64,000 nt of DNA. Source: a virus. This document shows, piece after piece, positions 11,301 to 19,800 of the stretch. A program made the translations under genes and the position numbers. The stretch's first letter is position 1. Each line of letters opens with the position of its first letter. The notes beneath the pieces were generated by a model. The model was not told where the DNA came from and did no database searches. It worked only from the letters and a program-made list of their open reading frames with translations. The stretch lies in the IMG/VR virus record IMGVR_UViG_3300044609_000988, positions 17,109 through 81,108 of that record. One strand, given 5' to 3'.

Positions 11301-11901
11301 AGTTCTAGATTATTTTGAAGAGTCTGTAGTATTGTTTAACCCAATTAAGACTAGAACAGGAGAAATTACATTAGAAGATCCAGAAAATGAAGTTGTATTG
11401 AGAAATTTAAGTACAATAAATGTTATTAATAAAACCATATTCCGTGAAGAGTTTTATACTTCATATCAAGTAGGAAACGTTGGATTAACTTTAAAATCTT
11501 TCCAAGATAATATGTTTATTGATACTGGAACATTTAACTCTGGCATGTCATTACTAGAGTTATCTTTAGCGTATCCATCATTGACAATTAATGATTTTAC
11601 GGAAAGACCAACTTCTGCAATTACATTGACAGGAGAAAGATTTAATATGGGAATTCCTTCTATTCAAAATCCTGTAGTCTATGCAGTCGGATCTAATTTA
11701 TCTTCTTCAAGTATAATTGGTGTTGTGGGAAATATTTCTGCATTCCCAACTACAGGTTACTTATTACAGGCTTCTTCTACTGGACAGTATACTGTTGTTC
11801 AATATACTGGAAAAACTACATCAACATTCACTGGTTGTACTATTATTAATGGATCAAATATTATTAATTCAGGAAATCAAATTATACCATATTCCGTCTG
11901 A
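2395..11901 (+). CDS. gp7: Very large gp7-like baseplate wedge protein with YHYH domain
   Basis: At 3168 residues this is about three times T4 gp7 (1032). Assignment rests on its place between gp6 and gp8 and on a cyanophage-type N-terminus (residues 1-260, rich in Phe/Tyr helices). A YHYH-type domain is visible near residues 735-860, with Gly-Phe-Ala-Tyr-Asp-Gly-Val-Pro-Ile-Tyr-Gly-Pro starting at about 769. Two kinds of beta module recur. One has Gly-Thr/Ser-Gly-Tyr followed by Pro-Pro-x-Val/Ile (for example near nt 4060, 4270, 7300 and 10010). The other has a Phe-Leu-Asp-Val-Ser/Ala-Arg-Gly core followed by His-x-Ala-Gly (near nt 2740, 3480 and 10650). A segment near nt 7980-8030 (Glu-Thr-Val-His-Pro-Ala-Gly-Phe-Lys-Leu-Phe-Gly-Glu) is a recognisable cyanophage baseplate motif. 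It is probably the scaffold of the wedge; the extra mass may serve fibre attachment. Confidence 0.8.
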   Translation: MAPKTRKISTLVEQQLPGFISSEYVNFSKFVEKYYEQLESQGQPIDIISNITKYRDIDFYEENLLNQYTTLVSNISDNAASITVLDATSFPKENGYIRINNEICFYKSRTDTEFLDVSRGVSGNTTLGDLYSETTFVSTESASHEAGQLVYNVSNLFLYAFIKNFESQYLGAFPEKYLKGQVDKRTLIKNISKFYKAKGTDKSIKFIFNSIVSRDAGDIPEVYNPKDSTIKASTSDWVSTYSLKVKFLSGDPLSIIGERLTQALDETKPDMLYASAIVDNVVFKGSTEEGDIYEIILDPATINGTFEIASKTTLRKSITTGLSTGQKINVGSTMGWKSTGKILIGNEVIKYNAKNATQFVVDQRGTPPSTHFAGDNVYSFSTVTCKETSLLTLGILYNLNVAQAAPYSEEKDAIQISDSGFETRDPIIFNKTTNNVRWIINESNLSPSIQSNVALQNAVSEELANVSAIYEDDQYYYICSSGYPSHDILSSEVDVNLVGQNLLRLIRKNPTTTTEVYSTGNRDVGIFVDGTLVLNHKDSEFVNFGKITKITVTKNGTGYKNPPFVLINDQPKKANASLSGEVLESIAINTTESFTRIPSITITSGRGAKVDAVVTSGKITSLIIRNPGEYYSSPPVIRITDLAGRGKFADYTAVISPKGQLVDFVKVDEGKFYTKENVVVEVIEDARGTEASAFAEIEKWSFDRLKKNELKVDDSYGYVVETYDSINRQDKDYVYGRIANPTRLRILLNDNLNSAFNEPSYKTHSPILGFAYDGVPIYGPFGYQNPTDPSSLVVRLSSGYQLKSSRLNGPSVNTYPLGTFIEDYEWKPSVNTGKTELDENNGRFCVTPDYPNGVYAYFLTVNSSNVPVFPYILGKNYYSLPVDSNYNSNISQNDLPVKARRLRTPELENNGSSAYAYIESVKTGGVSGATVEDSHNNFKVGSVVRINNSNTEGSGAAASVASVVGKNVLSLETKQTKATEIKTLQTAYYFEGDTITQPSTGAVGTLIGNVINNNQLVLRDVSGSFEPNEEIESTINVINLVLSQNSSFTAGSVISLSNGIDDPVATGLVLETTNNQNSLKLKVLTGNFLVDNTLFLKSGNLNDTVGSKIIILNSLSIGIVANTINDNIAIVETDENHNLTIGDKVIIDVNPDDSLTETEYYVRKRYYQKVTLKAPRVIKKINDLGLGRYDLLNSGVDYSVGTYTNVELVFQNNTTARNEIGLPGDPGNARATIIVSGANGSNYGGVVQVIITNKGTGYRKGDILTVADDDLNRLVSSVSTQRLTLLVDHVGFAKENTELKLNSIVSVSNDDLLQIGDEIVKVTSVNEINKSVFVVRGQNQTRIVDHYNGKEISSLNARYRFTEEQRIKGDGLNDPYVSSYDEKTQELTLVFDYSSSSPNQLLRSNTFYDASSPRKLVTISSTDSSEYRLEFSKDNTNFAANPVVQIQKYYKYRFDVSHFSMTDTYLDFSSSSNYNVFTEEKFVSSISPGNPGSYLSIKLGFGPNISTNTFEQKKPINFTNYFYFIKVSDVNTQNSYLQVVDDPLTGEKEVVYSTDTKFVYNLSGVPEYDGTGTIDYTTSSKFAIGKINSILIENFGDDYRRVPTVYGIDVAEEYEAKIDVIYDAVEKKIKSIAIIDGGSNYSKPKAIVVDGDGSDAQFEVSVDSGAINRVTVRNEGRNYSYLPTIKIIETDVKVYFSSNNIGIPQTVSIVENGYAFHNDKTLYPEFKSPTTLLLEDVVDNAFAIGEKVVQYDNGNIIFSAVVAKNGFRPGSNILRLEKINGVIDKSLPIKGTVKNNTATIKAVLSTVFAPDIRTFFDNQGRFASDKGKIGVSSQKITDSFFYQDYSYVIKSKTPISVWRDLIKETVHPAGFKLFGEVAVESDGNTSMPSEIEANKTESVTFINLGAKNISVIGTRRYVTESFVNLNAFKVERGLGSISVDTFDNSETIAGEFILSTPFNGRLDSYDGQPIGDTVFTLIDKKSGLPIAPYNEQQLIITLDGVLQEPGEAYTVSGTQITFSYPPFGSNTTEGQYVTGQKFYGRYFKFKTDDLNFEYLRKLRSIESEFDGVNMQFDLYYDNNDIVKTDKNENLIITLNSIVQKAKSSVIDTSTEELNYLPEKNSYYILRSDDPDVTDKIVFSDPPIKHSDIDENTEPQLSGRESSFGYTIGSYLRLKINNDLIEYRRTGPFLIIDEITQRVKKIDNSKYALVFIDGVLQVEGESYRISGPTITFTKPLNYFVSESGEAIYPDVNIILLYGRDIAQSLTVYDFEKDTFYNKLTLTITGSGTYTQFINWYGPVGTKEIWVYQNNKALGKLRAFRKATETQWNITLSSQNVLYNSNYSLKFSTHPGLNDPSDLTISGPYQLSTLYEQNTDGDRLLSRSSSRYLYGSELADKAWYEQTRSYANLHPGDLIKIDGEKAYREVSSIPAKVKTKDYRYDSFVSNNVYSKIFATNYNDIVRGEGLAVIANIANGKVVSLDWNKRELELYFKYNLLLQPTAYQYYTPPILQFIPNDKTGGGARAEVIVYDGQVIDLKLLDGGSGYIEAPTVVVSRGYDIIKDPNRKIDSFTELNLNIEITGFTLTFSSFVDVQTARVEGNVLEIISFNGPNNLSIEGNITAIIQTINDVGLENKKLYTELYVSAGFIRPIEFSSIVSTDRQITNIIDVPFDVISRSTVTSTDRQITKNITKVVNNSIIETAPYSINDVGAFLDLPLTETDTIVYIPDTSRFPDSSRLLIGKEIVTYNKKLSDRFLDVARGTFGTTATTHNAGDYLRHLPELVTVVSAGPTTEIITEVTVSQISTTYFESVRSTQVLYDDTPVVTIQDTATNIISIEQIDIQNANSRIVTEIVIAPPDSKITSFVTTIQQNGTEYVTGINSVIDTYQQIYSSSIQTILANSIETISSATNTIVNTDIEILKETAELISQFNNVISSSIVSEIDVPVSAYTFSKVITTNVAKNADIEIFRKFGVLDYFEESVVLFNPIKTRTGEITLEDPENEVVLRNLSTINVINKTIFREEFYTSYQVGNVGLTLKSFQDNMFIDTGTFNSGMSLLELSLAYPSLTINDFTERPTSAITLTGERFNMGIPSIQNPVVYAVGSNLSSSSIIGVVGNISAFPTTGYLLQASSTGQYTVVQYTGKTTSTFTGCTIINGSNIINSGNQIIPYSV

Positions 11902-11927
11902 TCTGTATAAATATAAATACATCAGAC
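11896..11927 (+). promoter_or_regulatory. Tandem late promoter boxes inside a hairpin loop, before gp8
   Basis: Two overlapping perfect TATAAATA boxes lie at 11906-11913 and 11912-11919. They are flanked by the seven-base inverted repeat GTCTGAT (11896-11902) and ATCAGAC (11921-11927), so both boxes fall in the 18-base loop. The left arm overlaps the end of the gp7-like gene, including its TGA stop. There is no T-run, so this is not a standard terminator. gp8 starts 29 nt downstream. Confidence 0.7.
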
Positions 11928-11955
11928 ATAAAAATTCACTAGAGAGTTCAAGTAA

Positions 11956-13785
11956 ATGGCTGCTATTATTTCAGATAAATTCAGGATTTTTAATGCTGGA
12001 CAATTTCTAGAATCTCTTTCGGAAGGTTCTACCGATACTGGCGTAGAGCGCACCAGAATGTACTTTTTTGTTGGTCGTTCTCAGAGATGGGATTCGTACT
12101 TAGAAATTTACAGCAAAAATGCTACTGCATTTGTAGCGGGCCAAGAAGTTTACGTTGGCTCTTCTTATGCAAGTGCTACATTTAAAGCAAAAATCCGTGT
12201 AGTAAATGCGGATAGCTTACTTCTTTATGATGTTCTTCCTAGCTCAACAGCTTCACCAAACGTTGGTTCAACTCTAAAAGGCTGGAACGGAACTTCAGAT
12301 ACTGGTGCTCAGGCATTAACAGGTGTATATCGTTACGCTACCGAAGATGTTCCACCTGTTCCCCTAGATAACCAAGCAGAAAAATATGATATCTATGATG
12401 ATATTATTGCTGCTAAGAGAGTAACTTCAACATATGCAAGAACAGTAATCAGAAGATACAATTGGGATCTGGTTGCTAACCCTAAATTTGACATGTGGAA
12501 GCCTGATTACTCGGCTACCCCTGGCGGTGGTGGTCAAATCGGCAAATCTGGTGCAACTGGAGCATCGTCAATTTCTGATGCTAAGTTCTATGTTGTAAAC
12601 TCAAATTATGAAGTATTCAAGTGTCTTTATAATGGCCAGTCTCCTGCAAACCCAACAGGAACAAATGCTACATATGAGCCAAAAACAACTCCAGCTGCTG
12701 GACAAGGAACCTATGCAAGTGGCATTTATTCAGAACCTTCTGGCACATATATCTGGAAATATTTGTTCACCATCCCAACCGATGATGTATTAAGATTCCT
12801 ATCAACTGACTTTATGCCAATTGTTGATAGCACAAATGCTACTCGTGTCGCAACTGAAGCTGCTGCTGTAGATGGCGAAGTACGTGTAGTTTTAGTTGAG
12901 GCTGCTGGAGCAAACTTACCTAATGGCACTCACTATGCCCCTATTACTGGTGATGGTACTGGTGGTAAAGTACAAATTGTTGTTTCTGGTGGTGCAATTA
13001 CTTCAGTTTCTGTAACTGCTGCTGGTAGTGGTTACACTTATGCAACTGTTGCTTTAGCAACTGGCACAGGTTCTGGAGCTACTGCATATGGTTTATTCAG
13101 TGACAGTGCATTAACTGCTGCTGTAACTGTTGCTTCAAACGCAACTGGAGCATTAGAGCCAATCATTTCTCCTCAAGGTGGTCATGGTGCTAACCTAGAA
13201 GAAGAGCTAAATGGTAAGCGAGTAATGCTTAACATCCGTTTAACTTATGCTGAAGGTTCTGGCGACTTCCCAGTTGATAACGATTTCCGCAGAATTGGTA
13301 TTTTAAGAAACCCACTTCTAAATGGAACTACTGATTATGCAACAGTAGATACACTTAATGGTTTATATTCCGTAAAAATCACTGGTGCTACTGCTGGTTT
13401 TGTTCCTGACGAAACTATTACTCAAACTGTAACTGGCGGAACTGCTCTAGGAACCGTTGTTTCATGGACTTTAGATTCTGGCAGCACAACTGCTGGCGTA
13501 TTGAAGTATATCCAATCACCACAACTTCACAAGAATAATGGTGTTGTTCGTGCATTTGAATCAAATGCTTCTAATGCAATTACTGGCGGCATTTCACTAG
13601 CTTCTGGTGCAGTTGACACCACTTTTGCTGATGGCACGGTTCTTCTTGGTTCTACTTTCACTGATGGCTTAGCTCTTCCAGAAATCAAAAATAACTCTGG
13701 AGAAGTAATATACATAGAGAATAGAAGACTAATCACCAGAGCCCCTGACCAAATCGAAGATATCAAACTGGTTATTGAGTTCTGA
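11956..13785 (+). CDS. gp8: Baseplate wedge protein gp8
   Basis: A 609-residue protein, longer than T4 gp8 (334). The N-terminus has the conserved gp8 pattern Tyr-Phe-Phe-Val-Gly-Arg-Ser-Gln-Arg-Trp near residues 35-45. An Asp-Asp-Ile-Ile-Ala-Ala-Lys-Arg-Val segment and a Val-Ile-Arg-Arg-Tyr-Asn-Trp segment follow (residues 145-175). The extra length is largely an insertion of glycine-rich beta modules (around nt 12940-13140, Gly-Ser-Gly-Tyr type) shared with the gp7-like and fibre proteins. The C-terminal Glu-Val-Ile-Tyr-Ile-Glu-Asn-Arg-Arg-Leu-Ile-Thr-Arg-Ala-Pro-Asp-Gln segment is typical of the family. It is preceded by the tandem late promoter and an AGAGAG-like leader. Confidence 0.88.
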   Translation: MAAIISDKFRIFNAGQFLESLSEGSTDTGVERTRMYFFVGRSQRWDSYLEIYSKNATAFVAGQEVYVGSSYASATFKAKIRVVNADSLLLYDVLPSSTASPNVGSTLKGWNGTSDTGAQALTGVYRYATEDVPPVPLDNQAEKYDIYDDIIAAKRVTSTYARTVIRRYNWDLVANPKFDMWKPDYSATPGGGGQIGKSGATGASSISDAKFYVVNSNYEVFKCLYNGQSPANPTGTNATYEPKTTPAAGQGTYASGIYSEPSGTYIWKYLFTIPTDDVLRFLSTDFMPIVDSTNATRVATEAAAVDGEVRVVLVEAAGANLPNGTHYAPITGDGTGGKVQIVVSGGAITSVSVTAAGSGYTYATVALATGTGSGATAYGLFSDSALTAAVTVASNATGALEPIISPQGGHGANLEEELNGKRVMLNIRLTYAEGSGDFPVDNDFRRIGILRNPLLNGTTDYATVDTLNGLYSVKITGATAGFVPDETITQTVTGGTALGTVVSWTLDSGSTTAGVLKYIQSPQLHKNNGVVRAFESNASNAITGGISLASGAVDTTFADGTVLLGSTFTDGLALPEIKNNSGEVIYIENRRLITRAPDQIEDIKLVIEF

Positions 13786-13824
13786 TCATTAGATTAGTAA
13801 GAAATTCTCTAGAACTTATTTACA

Positions 13825-16800
13825 ATGCCACAGAAGACAAATCTTAATGTATCCCCATACTATGATGATTTTGACGCTAAAAAGAATTTCTACAAAGTTC
13901 TTTTTAGACCAGGATATTCAATTCAGACGAGGGAGTTAACCTCCCTCCAGTCTATTCTCCAAAATCAAATTGAAAGCTACGGTAAATTTCAATTTAAACA
14001 AGGAGATTTAGTAGTACCTGGAGAAGTCGGGTTAAATACTCGATTGGATTACGTTAAGCTGTCTTCTGTTTCAGAAGTAGCAGTGAATGTAGATGGAAAT
14101 ATTGTTTTCCAAAAATATGATATTAAGAAGCTAATAGGTCAACAAGTTCAGGGAATTACATCTGGTGTTGTTGCTAATGTCTTAGCTGCAGAATATAGCT
14201 CATCAACAGAATCCGATACACTATTTGTTAAATATACAACTAGTGGCAATTCTGGGGATGAGCTAACTTTTCGTCAAGGCGAAACTTTAGAAATTATTAA
14301 TGGTGTTAATACACCCCTACTTGTTGTTGGTACTGATGGAAGCGCCTTACCAACAAGTATTAAAATTACTGATCCAGATACAAATCAATCATCATTCAAA
14401 GAAAGCCCCGCAATGGGATTTGCTTCTGCTGTTAAAGTAGAAGAAGGAATTTATTTTATTAATGGATATTTTGTAAGAAATAACGAACAGTTATTAGTAA
14501 TCAATAAGTATTATAACGAACCATCATTGATTGTTGGTTTTGATATTGAAGAGAATATCATTGCTCCTGAGCAAGATGCATCTTTATATGATAATTCAAA
14601 AGGATTTTCAAATTCAACTGCTCCAGGAGCCCACAGATTAACTATTAATCTGAAGTTGAAAACTTATGAATATGGAGCACAGACTGATAAAAATTTCATT
14701 CAGCTGTTATCAATTAAATCTGGTGTAGTTCAAAAGCAGATTAAGCAAGCTGATTATACTCTTTTAGAAAGCACTTTAGCTCGCAGAACATATGATGAAT
14801 CTGGTGATTACGTTGTAGATAATTTTTCTTTAGAAGTTAGAGAATATTATCAAAAAAATAATAATTTTGGTATCTTTACCAAAGATTCAAATAATTTAGT
14901 TAATGGTCTTTCTGAATCAGAAGCTTCTTCCAAACTTCTTGCTAGTGTAGGTCCAGGCAAAGCTTATGTAAGAGGCTACGAAATTGTTAATGGAGAAACC
15001 AAATATCTACCAATTAACAAATCCAGAGATACTATTACTCGTGATAACATTACTTTAAAGACTCAAGGATTAGCTGAATTTAAAGTTACTAACGTATATG
15101 GAACTATACCATTAAATGATGAAGGTGCTGATGCAACTGCATACCCAACTGTATTTTTAAATTCAGTATTTAATGATGGCACTATTGGTCTAAATGATCT
15201 AGAGTCGGCATCCAATCAAAAGCAAACTATTAGCAGAAGAAGCGAAGGGTTTGAAATTGGTTATGGTATTAAAACTATCTATATCTCAGTATCTAGTTTA
15301 ACCAATCCAATCCAAACTATCAATGATAGCAACTTTGATTCTGTATTAAATGATCTTTGGTTTATTAAGACAAGAACTGGCACAACACCATCAACTATTG
15401 ATAGTGTAAGACCAATTGCATATTCCAAAGTAAATCGCCCAGATCTTGCTGCAGATGTTGCTTTATTAGAGCTTACTATATACGGTAAAAAGGATTTACT
15501 ATCATTATTCCTCAAGGAATATGATGAACAATCTGCATCTAAATTACGTGATGTATTTTTATCTCAAGCAGATGCTTTCGCAAACCAAAATAAATTTGGT
15601 TCTGTAGTAGATTATAGTGAAGTTATTACTCCTGTTATTGGTCTAGCTAAACCAAAGAATTTTAGCCTAGTAGAAAGAGGCAATGGTTTTAATCAAGATA
15701 CTGATATTGTTATTTCTCGTGGCAGATTGAATGATGGTACTGCATCATACAACAGTACTTTCAAATTTAATTATTTCAATCCAGTATTTTTCACCAGACT
15801 ATTATTGGATAGTACTGTTCCTGAAAGTAACATCAGTAGCCAACAATTCACCCCAGGCAAGTACATCAAGGGTCTCCAGAGCGGTGCCTACGGGGTCGTA
15901 GAAGGCTCCTTAACCGAGTTTTACTCATATGGTAACACCCTTTTCGTAAAGACGCTCTCAGGCACCTTCCAGCCTGGCGAGAGCATCACTGACGAAAATG
16001 GAAACATTTTGCGTATTGCTAAAGAAAATACAATATCCCACTTTATTGTTGCCAAGCGTGGTGCTGGATTTGTTAATCCAACTGTAACCATTGATGGCGT
16101 TTCATATGACAACTCGAAAGTAAAAGTATTTACGGAAGGAAGTTCAGTTTACAGAATTGATGTTTTAGATAGAGATTCAGTATCAGCAGAATATTCCACT
16201 CCACCTATTGTTGTTGTAAATTCAGCCGAAGCAACAGTTTCTACTTGTATAGTGGAACCAGTTTTATATAGAGATACAGTATACACTTACTCACCACAAA
16301 ATGTAAAGTCATTCTTTGCTGAGTATGGTTCTGCAAAGAATAATAAATTTACTGCTGATATCGAAGTAAATAAGACAGCTTATACAGATACAACTCCCAT
16401 AACTGATTTCAGTTTTACTGGATTTGCTGGAGACAAGTATATTGAATGCAATGGTTTTGGTGGAGATCCAACTAAGCTATTGACGCAAGGTGATTTAATT
16501 CTATTTGCTGATGATGAAGGAAGAACGAATAGAATGATCGTTCAATATACTACTAAGCCAGAAGGATCAAAGAAAGCACGTATTTACTTAGATTATGCAT
16601 TGCCAGCAAATGCAATTAATGTTTCTGTCGTTAGATTAAGACCACAAATTTCAAATTTCAATACAAGTCTAATCTTCCCAACAGGTAGTAGCCAAGTAAG
16701 TTCACTAATCAAGGATAGTGCAGATAGTAAGTTCAAATATTATGTAAGAAGAGATTTTATCACTACAGGTTCTTCAAGTGGTGGTAGTGTTACATTTGCT

Positions 16801-19800
16801 GCTCAACTACCATTTGGCACACAAAGATTTACTTCTTACTCAGAACAAAACTTCCTAATTACAGTTATTGATAGAGGAAGTTCAACTCTAGTTTCTAATG
16901 GAGATATTCTTTATATTGATCCAAGCTATGTTAATGTCGAAACTTCATCAGATACTACAAGTGGCTTGACTGCTGGTAGTGTTATAATTACATTACCAAA
17001 TAATTTCTTTGGCAATTTAACTTCAAACTTCCCTAAGTTAAAACTGTCGGCAACTATTGAAGTTACCAAAGCCAAGCCAAGATTAAAGACAGCAATCAAA
17101 AATAAGAGAATTGTAGTTACATCTAGTGGCGATAGAGTTATTCCTCTGCGTGGTCAGGATTATGATACAGAAGAAGTAGAAATTTTCTCTTATTCTGATG
17201 CATATAAGCTAAAATATGTTTATGAAGGATCTTCAACAAATCCACCAAAAGTAGATACAAATGGCAATTTGATCTCTGGAACAGATGTAACAAATAGATT
17301 TACATTCGATGATGGTCAACGTGACACTCATTATGATGTATCCAGAATAATTTTAAAGCCTGGATTTGAAGCTCCAGTAGGTCAACTAGTTATTGGTTTT
17401 GACTATTTTGAGCATTCCCAAGGTGATTTCTGCACAGTAGATTCTTATCTACACGAAGCTGGTGTTGGTTCGGAAGAAATTCCATCATTCAATTCTTCTG
17501 TGTATGGAATTACTTCTCTAAAAGATGTAATTGATTTTAGACCAAAAGCTGATAACGATACTATTATTTCTGGATTCCAAGATAAGACTTTACTTTCGCA
17601 ACAAGATTATATTAAATTCTCTGGTCCTGGTGGCATTATAGCAGGATCTCCTGCATCAGATTTTAACTTAGAATACACATTCTCTTTCAGTGAAACACAA
17701 TATCTCGATAGAATTGACGGAGTATTTTTAGATAAGAAAGGACAATTTATTATCAAAGAAGGTAATTCTTCATTAAATCCATCTAAGCCAGAAATTATTG
17801 ATGACGCTATTGCTTTATACTATCTCTATATTCCTGCATATACAGACAGCAATAAAGATGTGAGAATTATTCCTGTCGATAACAAGCGTTACACTATGCG
17901 TGATATCGGCAAATTAGAAAAGCGTATTGAAAGATTAGAATATTATACTCTTCTCAGCGTATTGGAGCAACAAGCTTTAAATATGCAAATTAAGGATGAA
18001 ATTGGTCTTGATAGATTTAAGAGCGGTTTTGTTGTAGATAATTTCGAAACTCATCGCATTGGTAATCTTCAATCTATTGATTATAAGTGCTCTATTGATA
18101 CACAACAATCAGTACTAAGACCACAGGTAAAAGAAGACAACTTTACTCTCAAGGAAGTTTATACCAGAGTAGATGAAAGACAAAATGCTGGTTATCAAAA
18201 AACTGGCGATGTTGTCACACTACCATACACTAATGTAAGATTGCTGGGCAATAATTTTGCAACCAAGACTGTTAGCCCAAATCCATTTGTTGTTCTACAA
18301 TATGTTGGTGATGCTAATATTAGCCCATCAGTAGATCAATGGTACAACACTGATGTAGTTCCTTTAATTACTGACACAAATACAAATTTATTCACTATTT
18401 TCCTGGCTAAAGCAGATTCCAGAGATTCATTTGCTAGTTTCTACAATTCATTTGTAGTTAACTGGGTAGGTTATAATAGAAATTTCTACAATATTGCTTC
18501 TCTATCAAATATTAATTCACAACAAGCATCTTCTAATGTAGAAATTGCTTCTGTTGCTAGTACTTCTAACATCAGCCCTTTCAATAACGAAACTGCTAAA
18601 GGAGTAACAACAAAAACTACGAATGATAACTCAGTCATTTCTTCTATTCAATTCTTTGCTAGAAGTATTCCCGTTAAATTTAATCTAACCAGATTAAAGC
18701 CACAGACACAAATTTATGTGTTTATGGAAGGAATTGATATTAACCGTTGGGCGATTCCTGATATTAGATATACTGGTATTGCTGGTAATTCACCATCATC
18801 TTTCAATGCTCCAATTGTTACAGATGAAAATGGTAACGCAAGTGGCATTATTCTAATTCCTGCTGGCAAGCCACCAAGAGAAAATACTTCTTGGACAGGT
18901 AATGTTCAGACAGTAATTTATGATGATACTGCTTCTGATGTTTATATCACTTCAGGTATAAAAACTATTAGATTTACTTCCAGTTCAACCAATGAAGTAA
19001 AAGATAAGGTAGATACTTACACAGAAACTAAATTCTATTCTTCTGGAACACTACCCGAAAATCCAGCTAGTATCATTTCAACTCTACCAGCATACTTTAA
19101 AGCTAATGAAGGTGTTCAATTAGTAGATCAATCAACTAGCAATAAAGAAAAACCAAATCCATTAACACAAACATTTACTGTAGAAAATTTCGATGGTGGT
19201 GTTTTTGTAACTGGTCTTGATTTGTACTTCAATAAAAAGAGTGACAATATCCCAGTTAGAGTTTACTTGACTAATGTTGATGTTGGAAAGCCTGGCAAAT
19301 ATATTATTCCAGGAACAGAATCAGCACTATTACCAAATACATACTTAAAAGTTTTTGCTAGTGGTAATTTGACTATCACTGTTGGCGAAAAAGTAAAAGG
19401 CAAGAGTTCTGGTGCCGAAGGTCCAATTTTAAAGGTATACGATAAAAATAATATTGAAGTTCTAGCTTCAACGATTGGAGAAATTTCTCTCAGCAATGAA
19501 CAAGTATATACTCTTGTTTTAAGTAATCACAATGGCATTTCTTTCCAACAAAATGAAGCATTAGAAGTTCCTTCGGTTATTTTATACAATAATAAAACTG
19601 CTCAAAATCTAGGACTAACAATTGCCAAAGATTCTGGAAAGGTCGTAGATCTTAAAATTAAGAACGTTGGTATCAATTATCAAAGTGCTATTCTCACGAT
19701 TGAAAGTCCTCAACTACCTGGCGGCAGTACTGCTACAGGAACAGTTGATGTATCAAACGGCAAGATTTACAACACCGAAATTTCTATTGGTGGAAATGGA

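Noticed and set aside
11717-12010. Plus-strand open frame bridging the gp7 and gp8 genes
   Set aside because: It is out of frame with both conserved neighbours, rich in Leu/Ile from AT-rich codons and lacks a start region of its own.
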